A DNA stretch of 33,466 nucleotides, from contig NZ_MUYV01000015.1 in NCBI RefSeq assembly GCF_002014855.1, forward strand, positions 12,387 through 45,852. The letters run 5' to 3'. Positions 17,280-26,663 of this stretch are shown one piece after another. Origin of the DNA: Moraxella porci DSM 25326 (lineage in GTDB: Bacteria > Pseudomonadota > Gammaproteobacteria > Pseudomonadales > Moraxellaceae). Each line of letters opens with the position of its first letter. Position 1 is the first letter of the stretch. The notes under the pieces are model-generated. The model had not been told where the DNA came from, searched no databases, and saw nothing but the letters and a program-made list of their open reading frames with translations. Both the position numbers and the translations under genes were made by a program.

Positions 17280-18648
17280 GAACTCGCAGGATATCGTTAC
17301 TGATTGCCAGTACCATGAAACAAAAAAGCAATACCGCACCCATTTTAAAAGCCGCAAGCTGCACGGTCTCACTCATCGGCTTACCGCGGATCAGCTCATA
17401 AGTATAAAACAACAAATGCCCACCATCAAGCACGGGGATCGGCAGCAGATTCAGCACAGCCAGGCTAAGGCTGATGATGGCAGCAGTAGAAAGCACCTCT
17501 TTAAATCCCAACTCAAAGCTGGTCTTTGAGACCTCGGCGATGGTGATCGGACCAGATAAATTCTCAATGCCAATCATTCCCGTGACCATCTTGCCCATCG
17601 CGCTTAAAGTCATCACCGACAAATCATAAGTGCGCCCAAAGGCCTGATGAAGCGCCTGCATCGGCGTGTAATGGATGGTGGTCAGATAGTCAGGTGGAAT
17701 CAATGCATCGGCATCGATCTTTGGGCGGATGCCAAGCTGCCCTACCGTGCCTGCACGGGTCTGGACAGCACGCGGCATCAGCTGGATCTGTTGGGCTTGA
17801 CCCTCGCGGATGATCTGGACAGTCAGCATCTTTTCAGGGCTTTGTTGGATGATCTTGGTAGCAGCTTGCCAATCCTGTATCGCCACACCATCGATGGCAG
17901 TGAAGCGATCATTGACCTTTAGCCCCATCATTGCAGCAGCCCCATCTGCCACCACTTCACCGACCACAGGCTCAATCACTGGCTGATACGGCAGCACCCC
18001 CAGACTACTCAAAGGATCTACAGGATCACGCGTGCCATCGTTTGGCTGCATGAAATTTTGTACCTGCACTTGAGCTTGCTGCGGTTGTCCATCACGCTCG
18101 ATGCCGACATCGATGGCGGTGCTTTCACCCATCTTGGCAGCCAGTGCATAGGCCGTCTCTTGCCAAGTCTCTACAGGCTTATCGTCGATGCTGACCAAAC
18201 GATCGCCGACCACAAGAGCGCTATTGGCAGCAGGTGACTCTGGCAGAATCTGGCCAATGCGCGTATTTAACTGCTCACTGGGAAATAAAAATAGCACCCA
18301 AAATAGCGCGATGGCAATGATAAAATTCATCATGGGGCCAGCTGCGACGATGGCGATTTTTTTAAGGGGGTGCTGCTGATCAAAGGCCACTGACTTTAGC
18401 TCATCTGGCACTGTCTCATTACGACCATCAAGCATCTTGACATAGCCGCCCAAAGGAATGGCAGCAATCTGATATTCGATGCCCGAGCGCCGACTTTTCC
18501 AGCCCATCAGTTTTGGGCCAAACCCGATGGAATAGGTCTGCACCTTGACACCGCACAGCCGCGCGACAATATAATGGCCAAATTCATGCAAAGCCACCAA
18601 TGGCCCCAGCACACAAATCGCCGCCAAGATCATATATATCGCCGTCAT
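17272..18648 (-). CDS. rseP: Site-2 zinc metalloprotease RseP
   Basis: RseP cleaves membrane-embedded proteins, classically the anti-sigma factor RseA in the envelope-stress response, and also clears remnant signal peptides. The 458-residue protein has the zinc site H21-E-F-G-H25 in the first membrane helix, two PDZ-type domains in the periplasmic part (about 105-375), and the third metal ligand in NLLPIPVLDGG (D408). A last helix lies near the C-terminus. Its ATG overlaps the dxr stop codon as ATGA, so the two are translationally coupled. Its position next to bamA is conserved in many gammaproteobacteria. No rseA or rpoE is present in the window. Confidence 0.96.
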   Translation of the reverse strand: MTAIYMILAAICVLGPLVALHEFGHYIVARLCGVKVQTYSIGFGPKLMGWKSRRSGIEYQIAAIPLGGYVKMLDGRNETVPDELKSVAFDQQHPLKKIAIVAAGPMMNFIIAIALFWVLFLFPSEQLNTRIGQILPESPAANSALVVGDRLVSIDDKPVETWQETAYALAAKMGESTAIDVGIERDGQPQQAQVQVQNFMQPNDGTRDPVDPLSSLGVLPYQPVIEPVVGEVVADGAAAMMGLKVNDRFTAIDGVAIQDWQAATKIIQQSPEKMLTVQIIREGQAQQIQLMPRAVQTRAGTVGQLGIRPKIDADALIPPDYLTTIHYTPMQALHQAFGRTYDLSVMTLSAMGKMVTGMIGIENLSGPITIAEVSKTSFELGFKEVLSTAAIISLSLAVLNLLPIPVLDGGHLLFYTYELIRGKPMSETVQLAAFKMGAVLLFCFMVLAISNDILRVLG

Positions 18649-19883
18649 GCCAAGCGCTCCAGTTGGGCGATTTTTTGCTGAGCCATATCACGCACAAGAG
18701 CATCCATCGCCAAAATGCGCTCAAGACCTTGATTCTCATCAGCAAAATCCTGATCGAACTGCGCTTTGATGGCATCGTCATTCAAACACCGCTCAACGAT
18801 CAGCGCGATGTCTGTTAATTTGATTTGTTCATTTAAAAAAGCAGCGACGGCGATCTCATTGGCAGCATTGAGCGTGATACACGCGCCCGTGCCTTGTTTG
18901 GCAGCATCTCGGGCAAGCTTTAGACAGGCAAATTTTTGTAAATCTGGTGCCATAAATTTTAATTCAGCCAATTGATACAAATCCAGCTGGGCGACGCCAG
19001 CCTCGATGCGCTCTGGATAAGCCAGTGCGTGCGCGATCGGGGTGCGCATGTCAGGGCTGCCCAGCTGCGCCAAAAAACTGCCATCGACATATTCTACCAA
19101 TGAATGCACGACGCTGTTTGGGTGGATCACGACTTTGATTTGTGCTTCGGTAAGATTGAACAAATGGCATGCCTCGATCAGCTCAAGTCCTTTGTTCATC
19201 ATCGTCGCTGAATCGATGGAGATTTTTTGACCCATTGACCAGTTGGGATGCTTTATTGCTTGACTGACGGTTGCCTCACGCATCTCATTGATGGACTTAT
19301 CCAAAAAACCACCGCCTGATGCTGTCAGCCACAGCTGCCTGATGCCATGTGCTGACTCATGGATGGCATGATTGTCAAGCTGCACTGCCTTTGGCAGACA
19401 CTGAAAAATCGCATTATGCTCTGAATCAATCGGTAAGATGGTCGCACCATAGCGTCTGGCAAGTGGCATCACCATCTCCCCTGCCATCACCAAAGATTCT
19501 TTATTGGCCAATAAAATGTGTTTGCCTGCTTTGGCTGCCGCGACAGTTGAGCCAAGACCTGCTGCACCGACGATGGCGGCCACGACGGTATCGACCTTGG
19601 GATCTGATGCGATGGCGATTAAGCCTGCATCACCACACAGCACCTTGGTGTCAAGACCTGCCTCATGAATTTGGGTACTGAGTGCGTGATGATGCTTTGG
19701 TGCCGTGCAGATGATTTTTGGGTGAAATTCACACGCCAATTCAAACAGCTTATCCACACGACCAAAGCCAGTGAGTGCATAGATCTGATAGCGATCAGGA
19801 TGCGCACGCACCAAAGATAAGGTGCTATCACCAATAGAGCCTGTGGCACCAAGCACTGCCAAGGACTGTAGCGCTGTTGTCAT
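18645..19883 (-). CDS. dxr: 1-deoxy-D-xylulose 5-phosphate reductoisomerase
   Basis: Dxr rearranges and reduces deoxyxylulose phosphate with NADPH to methylerythritol phosphate, the committed step of the MEP isoprenoid pathway that feeds UppS. The 412-residue protein shows the NADPH-binding GATGSIG (about 12-18), the metal-binding DSEHNAIFQC, LTASGGGFLD (usually GGPF) and ATMMNKGLELIEA. AGGGGG lies 6 nt upstream of ATG 19883. It starts 10 nt after cdsA and overlaps rseP by 4 nt. Confidence 0.96.
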   Translation of the reverse strand: MTTALQSLAVLGATGSIGDSTLSLVRAHPDRYQIYALTGFGRVDKLFELACEFHPKIICTAPKHHHALSTQIHEAGLDTKVLCGDAGLIAIASDPKVDTVVAAIVGAAGLGSTVAAAKAGKHILLANKESLVMAGEMVMPLARRYGATILPIDSEHNAIFQCLPKAVQLDNHAIHESAHGIRQLWLTASGGGFLDKSINEMREATVSQAIKHPNWSMGQKISIDSATMMNKGLELIEACHLFNLTEAQIKVVIHPNSVVHSLVEYVDGSFLAQLGSPDMRTPIAHALAYPERIEAGVAQLDLYQLAELKFMAPDLQKFACLKLARDAAKQGTGACITLNAANEIAVAAFLNEQIKLTDIALIVERCLNDDAIKAQFDQDFADENQGLERILAMDALVRDMAQQKIAQLERLA

Positions 19884-19893
19884 GATCTACCCC

Positions 19894-20742
19894 CTAAAAC
19901 GGCACGCGTAGCGCAGCCAAATACATCATGATCCACACCTCGGTGAACACGCCTGCTTTTGATAACAACCAAAACCCGAATGCAAACACTGGCGTCGCTG
20001 ACAATAAAGAATCAATGCGATCAAGCACACCGCCATGCCCTGGCAAGATACTGCCTGAGTCTTTGATTCCAGCGCGGCGCTTTAGCATCGACTCAAACAG
20101 ATCACCAAGCACACTGGCCGCGACCGTGATGGCAGATAAGATGAGAAATAAGAATAACGCTGTGCCTGATAGCTGTAGATAATTGCCCACAACAATCGCA
20201 ACCACGCCTGCGGTCAAAAGACCGCCAATCAGCCCCTCAATGCTCTTATTGGGCGAGACATTTGGTGCCAGTTTGCGTTTGCCAAACTTACGACCGACAA
20301 AATACGCGCCACTGTCAGCACACCACACCAATAAAAACACATACATCAGCCACCATGGTGACATCTGCCACAGTCCATACATCGCGGTGATGGCAGCGGT
20401 CAAAATCACCGCGCCCATGTACACCAAGCGTCTGCCGTACCATTTTTCCTTAGCAGGATATTGCACCACCCAAGCTGTCGCCAACGCCCAGATCAACAAT
20501 GAGGCCGCCCACCAAAACACCCAAGTCCAAGGCAAAGCAATCGAGATCATGGTGATGACCAATACCACCAAAATAAACTGTGCTGGTTGTCGCCATTTTG
20601 GCATGAGTTTGGTCCATTCATGCGCGGCGATCAATACGCCCACGGCCAATAACGGCACCACAAAAATCGGCATCGAACTTGCAAACAGTGCAAACCCTAC
20701 GATGATGACCAATATAATTGCCGTCTTTATTCGCTGCCACAT
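19894..20742 (-). CDS. cdsA: Phosphatidate cytidylyltransferase
   Basis: CdsA makes CDP-diacylglycerol from phosphatidate and CTP, the branch point to all phospholipids. It is a 282-residue inner-membrane protein with about eight hydrophobic segments. The signature near the C-terminus is complete: SMLKRRAGIKDSG, then LPGHGGVLDRIDS, containing the Mg-binding aspartates. AAGGA stands about 10 nt before the ATG. It lies 36 nt after uppS and 10 nt before dxr in the same operon. The N-terminal half of the family is poorly conserved, but the signature leaves little doubt. Confidence 0.95.
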   Translation of the reverse strand: MWQRIKTAIILVIIVGFALFASSMPIFVVPLLAVGVLIAAHEWTKLMPKWRQPAQFILVVLVITMISIALPWTWVFWWAASLLIWALATAWVVQYPAKEKWYGRRLVYMGAVILTAAITAMYGLWQMSPWWLMYVFLLVWCADSGAYFVGRKFGKRKLAPNVSPNKSIEGLIGGLLTAGVVAIVVGNYLQLSGTALFLFLILSAITVAASVLGDLFESMLKRRAGIKDSGSILPGHGGVLDRIDSLLSATPVFAFGFWLLSKAGVFTEVWIMMYLAALRVPF

Positions 20743-20778
20743 AGCAAAATTATCCTTGGATTGGTGTGATAAAAATCT

Positions 20779-21519
20779 CTAGCGCTTTAGTTGCTCGCTG
20801 GTTTTGCCAAAGCGGCGTTCACGATTGGCAAACATCTCAATCATCTCATCAAGCTCATCGACGCCAAATTCAGGCCATAAAGTCGGCGTAAAAAACAGCT
20901 CAGCATAGGCCGCCTGCCACAGCAAAAAATTAGAGATGCGATACTCACCGCCTGTGCGGATCAGCATATCCACCGCTGGTAGATCTGACAACTGCAAGTG
21001 CTTGGCTAGGCAATCAACATCGATGTCTTTGACTTGTAAACTACCCTGCGCCACCTGTGACGCCACAGCCTTGGCGGCATTGGCGATGTCCCACTGGCCA
21101 CCATAACTGATGGCAATCACCAAAGTCATCGCCTCAAAATGCGCCGTCTTTGCCTCAGCATCAGCCATCAAGGCCGCCAACCGATCAGACAGCTGACTGC
21201 GATCTCCAATGAAGCGTAAACGGATCTGATATTGATCCATCCGTGGCATCTGCTCGTGAATCGTTTGCTCCAAAAGCCCCATCAACAGCTTGACCTCATT
21301 GGCAGGTCTCGCCCAATTTTCACTTGAAAAGGCAAATACTGTCAGTACTTGCACACCGCGCGCCAAGCAATGCTCAACTATCGGATCAAGCGCATCTTTT
21401 CCTGCCACATGTCCTGCGCCTGTCGCCAATTGATTGGCTTTGCCAAAGCGATTATTACCATCCATGATGATGGCGATATGCTGTGGTACAGAGGTGGGGA
21501 TTTGGGTTTGGCTTGTCAT
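20779..21519 (-). CDS. uppS: Undecaprenyl diphosphate synthase (cis-prenyltransferase)
   Basis: UppS condenses eight isopentenyl units onto farnesyl diphosphate to give the C55 carrier for peptidoglycan and O-antigen building. The 246-residue protein has the catalytic aspartate D20 in IMDGNNR, FAFSSENW, and DMLIRTGGEYRISNFLLWQ near the C-terminus. The segment after MDGNNR is unusual: FGKANQLATGAGH lacks the arginine that E. coli has at position 39 (here T33), while R24 and H37 are kept. The gap to frr is 113 nt and holds a long hairpin; no strong Shine-Dalgarno is seen. Catalytic activity is expected because the remaining motifs are intact. Confidence 0.94.
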   Translation of the reverse strand: MTSQTQIPTSVPQHIAIIMDGNNRFGKANQLATGAGHVAGKDALDPIVEHCLARGVQVLTVFAFSSENWARPANEVKLLMGLLEQTIHEQMPRMDQYQIRLRFIGDRSQLSDRLAALMADAEAKTAHFEAMTLVIAISYGGQWDIANAAKAVASQVAQGSLQVKDIDVDCLAKHLQLSDLPAVDMLIRTGGEYRISNFLLWQAAYAELFFTPTLWPEFGVDELDEMIEMFANRERRFGKTSEQLKR

Positions 21520-21583
21520 GTTATGCAGCTACCGTCAGGGTTCATAAGGTGATGGATGAGAGTAAAATTCATCTGATGAAATG

Positions 21584-21617
21584 ACACATGGGCAAAGACT
21601 GCTCTTTACCCATGTGT
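21584..21617 (-). other. Strong hairpin between frr and uppS
   Basis: ACACATGGG(T/C)AAAG arms pair over 14 bp (one U-G on the minus strand) around a 6-nt loop, starting 16 nt after the frr stop codon. Only a short T stretch follows on the minus strand. It may be a weak terminator or attenuator that lowers expression of uppS and later genes relative to pyrH-frr, or an RNA processing site. Confidence 0.55.
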
Positions 21618-21632
21618 ATCTGCCAAGCGGCA

Positions 21633-22187
21633 TTAGACTTCCATCAGCTCGGCTTCTTTTTTGTCTAGGCGAGCATCGATGGTGCCGATGTATTTATCAG
21701 TCAGCTTTTGGATGTCATCTGCTGCACGGCGCTCGTCGTCCTCAGAGATCTCTTTTTCTTTTAGTAGATCTTTAATATCACCTAGCATGTCGCGGCGGAT
21801 ATTACGCACTGAGACGCGTGCTTGTTCTGCATCGCCACGGGCGATTTTTTGCATGTCGCGGCGAGTCTCTTCGGTCAACGCTGGCATCGGTACACGGATG
21901 ACATCGGCTGTCATTGGGTTTAGACCCAGATCTGCTTCACGGATGGCCTTATCGACGGCTTGTACCATGGAGCGGTCAAATGGCTGTACCAATAGCGTGC
22001 GGCTGTCCTCGACATTAATGCTGGCCACTTGGTTTAATGGCGTCTCTGAGCCGTAGTAACTGACCATCACACCTGAAAGTACGTCTGGATGCGCGCGGCC
22101 TGTGCGCAGCTTACCAAAAGCACCCTCTAGCGCTTCGATGGCTTTTTGCATACGGCTTTCGCCGTCTTTTTTGATGTCATTAATCAT
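21633..22187 (-). CDS. frr: Ribosome recycling factor
   Basis: RRF splits the post-termination ribosome together with EF-G. The 184-residue product matches the usual length. It starts [20 protein letters not shown] and has the conserved [12 protein letters not shown], near-complete helical-domain repeats, [25 protein letters not shown] residues (Q in place of the first R) and a C-terminal Lys/Glu-rich helix ending AELMEV. The start at 22187 is fixed by AAGGA 7 nt upstream; the frame continues to 22268 but overlaps pyrH. It follows pyrH after 49 nt, the usual gammaproteobacterial pairing. Confidence 0.96.
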   Translation of the reverse strand: MINDIKKDGESRMQKAIEALEGAFGKLRTGRAHPDVLSGVMVSYYGSETPLNQVASINVEDSRTLLVQPFDRSMVQAVDKAIREADLGLNPMTADVIRVPMPALTEETRRDMQKIARGDAEQARVSVRNIRRDMLGDIKDLLKEKEISEDDERRAADDIQKLTDKYIGTIDARLDKKEAELMEV

Positions 22188-22236
22188 GGAGCTTTCCTTT
22201 AAATTTTCTAAATGGTAAAAATATCTCAAGCAGCGA

Positions 22237-22962
22237 TCAGTGATAGACGCGCGTGCCTTCTGCCTCACCCATCACGACATTGAGCAGAGCATTGGGCTTA
22301 TTCATATCAAACACTTGTAGCGGCACATTATGCTCGCGGCACAGTGCGATGGCGGTCAGATCCATCACGCCAAGTTTCTTTTCAAGCACTTCATCAAAGC
22401 TTAGGCTGTCAAACTTCACCGCATCATCATTGGTGGTTGGGTCTTTGTCATAGACGCCATCAACTTTGGTGGCTTTTAGGATAAGACCTGCTTCGATCTC
22501 GATGCCGCGTAGGCATGCAGCGGTGTCAGTGGTAAAAAATGGGTTGCCTGTACCAGCAACAAAGATACATACCTCGCCATTATTCAGATGGCGGATGGCA
22601 TCACGGCTAGAGTATGACTCAACGACAGTATCAATCGCGATGGCTGACATCAGGCGGGTTTTGATGTTGCGGCGAACCAAGGCATCGCGCATCGCAAGGC
22701 CATTCATCACCGTGGCCAGCATACCCATCTGATCACCCGTCACTCGACCCACCAAGCCTTCTTTTTGAAGCGTGCTGCCACGATACAAATTGCCGCCACC
22801 GACGACGATGCCAACTTGCACGCCTAAGCCGCGCAGATGTGCGATCGATAAGCTCATCTGATCTAAGATAGAGGCATCGATGCCCATGTCACGACCGCCT
22901 GCCAATGCCTCACCAGACAGCTTTAATAAAATACGAGAAAATTGTGGATTTTTGTCAGACAT
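22237..22962 (-). CDS. pyrH: UMP kinase
   Basis: PyrH phosphorylates UMP to UDP as the hexameric bacterial enzyme. The 241-residue protein has KLSGEALAG near residue 14, GGGNLYRG (about 56-63), [14 protein letters not shown], and [13 protein letters not shown] for nucleotide binding. GGAGG lies 4 nt before the ATG at 22962. It heads the ten-gene run to lpxA. The usual upstream neighbours rpsB and tsf are absent; transketolase lies upstream instead, in the same direction but beyond a terminator. Confidence 0.96.
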   Translation of the reverse strand: MSDKNPQFSRILLKLSGEALAGGRDMGIDASILDQMSLSIAHLRGLGVQVGIVVGGGNLYRGSTLQKEGLVGRVTGDQMGMLATVMNGLAMRDALVRRNIKTRLMSAIAIDTVVESYSSRDAIRHLNNGEVCIFVAGTGNPFFTTDTAACLRGIEIEAGLILKATKVDGVYDKDPTTNDDAVKFDSLSFDEVLEKKLGVMDLTAIALCREHNVPLQVFDMNKPNALLNVVMGEAEGTRVYH

Positions 22963-23026
22963 ATCGCCTCCGCGCTGATGTGATTGGCTGATTTCGCCTT
23001 GAATAATACTTCGACAAATTGTCTTA

Positions 23027-23035
23027 ATTTTAGCA
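23027..23035 (-). promoter_or_regulatory. Extended -10 promoter element for the pyrH cluster
   Basis: On the minus strand TGC precedes TAAAAT, giving an extended -10 about 65 nt upstream of pyrH. The -35 region is poor. The rest of 22963-23134 shows only a short palindrome (GACAAATTGTC, about 23012-23022) just downstream of the -10, which could be an operator. Confidence 0.45.
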
Positions 23036-23134
23036 CAAAAGCCAAATTTTGGATACTGTTATTTGGAGACAGTTTCACCAATCATCGTGATCCTGTGGCA
23101 GCTTGATGATATTTAAAATGCATAATTTAGGATA

Positions 23135-23163
23135 CAAAAAAGGCGCATCGCAGGGATACGCCT
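23135..23163 (-). terminator. Rho-independent terminator after transketolase
   Basis: On the minus strand AGGCGTATC pairs with GATGCGCCT (9 bp, one U-G) around CCTGC and is followed by a T run. It lies about 65 nt beyond the tkt stop codon and separates it from pyrH. Confidence 0.88.
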
Positions 23164-23228
23164 ATCAACCACCAAACCAAATCGATGGCTGTCAGTTGAA
23201 ATATCGATCAGATCACAATGATCTATGA

Positions 23229-25229
23229 TCAGATCAGCGATTTGACCGCATCGATGACAGCTTCGGTGGTGATGCCAAAGTGCTGGAACAGATCCTTGGC
23301 AGGTGCTGACTCACCAAAGGTGGTCATACCGATGATCTTACCGTCCAAGCCGACAAACTTATACCAATAATCAACGATACCTGCTTCGACCGCGACACGA
23401 GCACGCACCGCCGATGGCAGTACTGACTCAATATAGTCGCTTGATTGCTTCACAAAAATCTCAGCACATGGCATTGATACCACACGCACACCCACGCCTG
23501 CTTCAGTCAGCTGCTTATGTGCATTCATCGCAAGCTCGACTTCTGAGCCTGTGGCGATGATGATGGCTTGAAGATCGCCTTGCTCGCTCGCCAAGATGTA
23601 GCCGCCTTTTTCGATGCTTGCGATTTGCTCGTCTGTACGCGCTTGGAACGCTAGATTTTGACGAGATAGGATCAGTGAGGTCGGTGCATTGGCAGTTTGG
23701 AGTGCTTTTTTCCACGCCACAGCCGTTTCGACGGTGTCGCATGGACGCCAAGTAAAGTGATTTGGCGTATTGCGCAGGCTGGCCACTTGCTCAACTGGCT
23801 GATGCGTCGGGCCATCTTCACCCAGACCGATAGAGTCATGCGTATAGACATTGATGACACGCTGCTTCATCAGTGCCGACATACGCACCGCGTTGCGCGC
23901 ATACTCCATAAACATCAAGAAGGTCGCGGTATAAGGGATAAATCCGCCATGCAATGCCACGCCATTGGCGATCGCGGTCATACCAAATTCACGCACGCCA
24001 TAGTGGACATAGTTGCCATCGGCATGATCTTGGACGCCTTTTGCCCCCGACCATAGTGTCAAGTTCGAGCCTGCTAGGTCAGCTGAGCCGCCTAGGATTT
24101 CGGGCAGATTTGGCGCCAGTGCTGCGATGGCGTTTTGGCTGGCTTTGCGAGTCGCGATGCTCTCGCCTTTGTCATTGCAGGCTTTGATGTAGTCATTCGC
24201 CACAGTTTCAAAATCAGCAGGCAACTCACCACTTAAACGACGGCTAAGTTCGGCTGCTTCGGTTGGATAAGCTGCTTGATACTTGGCAAACTGCTCATTC
24301 CAAGCTGCTTCAAGATCCGCGCCTTTGGCAGTCGCATCCCACGCTTGATAGATCTCATCAGAAATGGCAAAAGGTGTGGCATCCGCCCAGCCCATCGCTT
24401 CACGCGTCAAACCAATCTCATCCATCCCAAGCGGCGCACCATGGCAGTCTTCTTTGCCCTGCTTATTTGGTGAGCCTAGACCGATGATGGTCTTACAGAT
24501 GATCAAAGTAGGCTTGGTGGTCTCGGCCTTGGCTTCGATGGTGGCTTTACGGATGGCATCTTGGTCGTGACCATCCACATTCAGCACCTGCCAGCCATAA
24601 GCCTCAAAGCGCTTGGCGGTGTCGTCACTGAACCAGCCTTCAACCTCTCCATCAATCGAGATGCCATTGTCATCATAATAAGCAATCAGCTTACCCAAAC
24701 CCAAAGTACCTGCCAATGAACAGGCCTCATGGCTGACACCCTCCATCAGACAGCCATCACCCAAGAATGCATAGGTGTGGTGGTCAATGATGGCATGATC
24801 CGCTTTGTTAAATTGCGCGGCCAAAGTCTTCTCGGCCAAAGCAAAGCCGACCGCATTAGCGATACCTTGACCTAATGGACCTGTGGTGGTCTCGATGCCA
24901 TCGGCATAGCCATGCTCTGGATGGCCTGCTGTCTTTGAGTGCAGCTGACGAAACGCCTTAATATCATCAATGCTCAAATCATAGCCAGTCAGATGCAGCA
25001 GTGCATAGATCAGCATAGAGCCATGGCCATTAGATAGTACAAAGCGGTCACGGTTTGGCCATTTGGCATTTTTGGGATTGTGGTTCAAAAACTCACGCCA
25101 CAGCACTTCAGCGATGTCTGCCATACCCATCGGCGCACCTGGATGGCCTGAGTTGGCTTGTTGAACCGCATCCATAGCTAGGATACGGATGGCGTTGGCA
25201 TTGTGTCGTTGATTGAGTTGGGTAGGCAT
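23229..25229 (-). CDS. tkt: Transketolase
   Basis: Transketolase moves two-carbon units between sugar phosphates in the pentose phosphate pathway, using thiamine diphosphate. The 666-residue protein shows the thiamine-binding motif from [13 protein letters not shown] to DDNGISIDG (about 155-190), GHGSM, PLGQG, the activating glutamate in [10 protein letters not shown], and [15 protein letters not shown] (about 470-485). The start at ATG 25229 has AGGA about 9 nt upstream; six further codons up to 25247 are open but unsupported. It is a single-gene unit with an extended -10 promoter and its own terminator. Confidence 0.96.
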   Translation of the reverse strand: MPTQLNQRHNANAIRILAMDAVQQANSGHPGAPMGMADIAEVLWREFLNHNPKNAKWPNRDRFVLSNGHGSMLIYALLHLTGYDLSIDDIKAFRQLHSKTAGHPEHGYADGIETTTGPLGQGIANAVGFALAEKTLAAQFNKADHAIIDHHTYAFLGDGCLMEGVSHEACSLAGTLGLGKLIAYYDDNGISIDGEVEGWFSDDTAKRFEAYGWQVLNVDGHDQDAIRKATIEAKAETTKPTLIICKTIIGLGSPNKQGKEDCHGAPLGMDEIGLTREAMGWADATPFAISDEIYQAWDATAKGADLEAAWNEQFAKYQAAYPTEAAELSRRLSGELPADFETVANDYIKACNDKGESIATRKASQNAIAALAPNLPEILGGSADLAGSNLTLWSGAKGVQDHADGNYVHYGVREFGMTAIANGVALHGGFIPYTATFLMFMEYARNAVRMSALMKQRVINVYTHDSIGLGEDGPTHQPVEQVASLRNTPNHFTWRPCDTVETAVAWKKALQTANAPTSLILSRQNLAFQARTDEQIASIEKGGYILASEQGDLQAIIIATGSEVELAMNAHKQLTEAGVGVRVVSMPCAEIFVKQSSDYIESVLPSAVRARVAVEAGIVDYWYKFVGLDGKIIGMTTFGESAPAKDLFQHFGITTEAVIDAVKSLI

Positions 25230-25258
25230 CAGCAAGTTTCCTAACAAAAATTTGCCCT

Positions 25259-25267
25259 ATTATAGCA
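25259..25267 (-). promoter_or_regulatory. Extended -10 promoter element for tkt
   Basis: TGC followed by consensus TATAAT on the minus strand, 30 nt upstream of the tkt ATG, implies a leader of only about 20-25 nt. There is no recognisable -35. Confidence 0.65.
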
Positions 25268-25334
25268 CAGTTTCGGATAATTTTTGTGTTTTTGGCGAGC
25301 TATGCTTGATGGCTGTCAGTTTGAGGCGATGCAT

Positions 25335-25371
25335 AAAAAAAAGCGAACCAGACAGCGCGCCTGATTCGCTT
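25335..25371 (-). terminator. Rho-independent terminator of the type I secretion operon
   Basis: On the minus strand AAGCGAATCAG pairs with CTGGTTCGCTT (11 bp, one U-G) around a 9-nt loop, followed by a run of eight Ts. The 5' arm lies inside a tandem duplication (25360-25385), so a second copy of the arm sits just before it. Confidence 0.88.
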
Positions 25372-25385
25372 TCCTGATTCGCTTT
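25360..25385. repeat. 13-bp tandem duplication
   Basis: CCTGATTCGCTTT occurs twice head-to-tail, at 25360-25372 and 25373-25385. It duplicates the 5' arm of the terminator that follows the HlyD-like gene. Confidence 0.95.
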
Positions 25386-25409
25386 AAAAGGCCAGCATTC
25401 AAAAGTGAA

Positions 25410-26582
25410 TTATCGCTCACCCAAGCCTTCAGACAGCGTTTTGGTAATTGGCTTGGTCAAGTAAGATAGCACACTGCGCTCCATCGCCTTGATATCGACG
25501 CTTGCGGTCATACCTGGTCGGATAACGATGTCACTGGCGCGGCCATCAAACTCAGCACCCGAGATGCGGATCTGTACGCGATAATAAGGCTTTTCGCCGT
25601 CGCGCGTCTGCTCCATCAGCGTGTCTGGACTGATGTACACCACCTCACCATTCATCGCACCAAAGATCGAATAATCATAAGCATCGAGCTTGACGCTGGC
25701 GGTTTGGCCTTCTTTGACATAGGCGATATCAGCTGGGCTGACCTTAGCTTCGACAACCAAATCACTGTCGGTCGGCAGGATTTCCATGATCACCTCACCT
25801 GGCTTGACCACACCGCCGATGGTGGTGACACGGATGTTATTCACCTTGCCTTCGGTTGGGGCGAACAGGCGTTTTTCTTGCAGTACTTGACTGCGATCAC
25901 GCAGCTGCTCTTGTTCTGACTGCAGCTCTTCTTGGGCGCGAGTCAGCTCGGTTTGGGCATCTTCAAAGTATTTATTGCGCTTGTTGGTGATCTGCGCTCT
26001 GATGTCCGCCACTTGACGACGCAGGCGGATAATATCAGCCTGACTGACATCACCATAAGACAACAGCGGCTCATTCATCGCAAGCTCTTGGCTGGCCAGC
26101 TCCAACATCCGCTCAAGCGATGAGATGTCTTGAGAGATGGCTTGACGGCGGCGGTTATACAGCTCGGTTTGGTTTTGGACATATTCAGGATAGCGCTGCA
26201 CGCTGGCAGGGAATGACAGCGGACGATTGAAGATCTCAGCCTCCAAGCGCGCCACTTTGGCCTCGAGTGCTGCAGCCTTGGTTGCTGAATTATCCACCGC
26301 TGCCTGCGCACGTTCTTCTTCGAGCACCAAAAGCAGCTGACCGCGCTTGACATCATCACCCTCTTTGACCATCATCTGAGATAATACACCGCCTTCAGAT
26401 GCCTGAATCTCTTGGGTGCGGGCACTGGCGATGACGGTCGCTGTCGCGCGTGTCACCTGATCGATCTTGGCAAAATACGCCCAAGTTAACAGCACCACCA
26501 CCGTCACCAAGGCGGTCCAGATGATGATGCGAGCCCGATTTGAATTCGGTTTGTGTGAATGATAACGATATGAATTTGTCAT
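25410..26582 (-). CDS. Type I secretion membrane-fusion protein, HlyD family (LapC-like)
   Basis: This periplasmic adaptor joins the inner-membrane ABC exporter to the TolC-like channel. The 390-residue form has a short cytoplasmic N-terminus, one membrane helix (about residues 18-40) and a beta-barrel/lipoyl half-motif (SEGGVLSQMMVKEGDDVKRGQ). A long coiled coil rich in Glu, Gln and Arg (about 90-240) follows, with the second lipoyl half after it (APTEGKVNNIRV, GGVVKPGE). The C-terminal part has IRPGMTASVDI, the conserved end of HlyD proteins. ATG 26582 (GGA 7 nt upstream) is preferred. The frame is open to ATGs at 26660 and 26657, only a few bases after the ABC gene, so a 416-residue form is possible. 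It is the last gene of the operon. Confidence 0.9.
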   Translation of the reverse strand: MTNSYRYHSHKPNSNRARIIIWTALVTVVVLLTWAYFAKIDQVTRATATVIASARTQEIQASEGGVLSQMMVKEGDDVKRGQLLLVLEEERAQAAVDNSATKAAALEAKVARLEAEIFNRPLSFPASVQRYPEYVQNQTELYNRRRQAISQDISSLERMLELASQELAMNEPLLSYGDVSQADIIRLRRQVADIRAQITNKRNKYFEDAQTELTRAQEELQSEQEQLRDRSQVLQEKRLFAPTEGKVNNIRVTTIGGVVKPGEVIMEILPTDSDLVVEAKVSPADIAYVKEGQTASVKLDAYDYSIFGAMNGEVVYISPDTLMEQTRDGEKPYYRVQIRISGAEFDGRASDIVIRPGMTASVDIKAMERSVLSYLTKPITKTLSEGLGER

Positions 26583-26663
26583 GTTTGGGTCCAAAGTCAA
26601 TTTGGCAAAATATGTTAAAACACCGATGGATTCGGGCAGCACCTGCCGCCGAGTCATCATCGA

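Noticed and set aside
20183..20782. 199-codon open frame on the plus strand, opposite cdsA
   Set aside because: cdsA on the minus strand has a complete family signature, and this frame reads as the complement of membrane-helix codons with no promoter or ribosome site.
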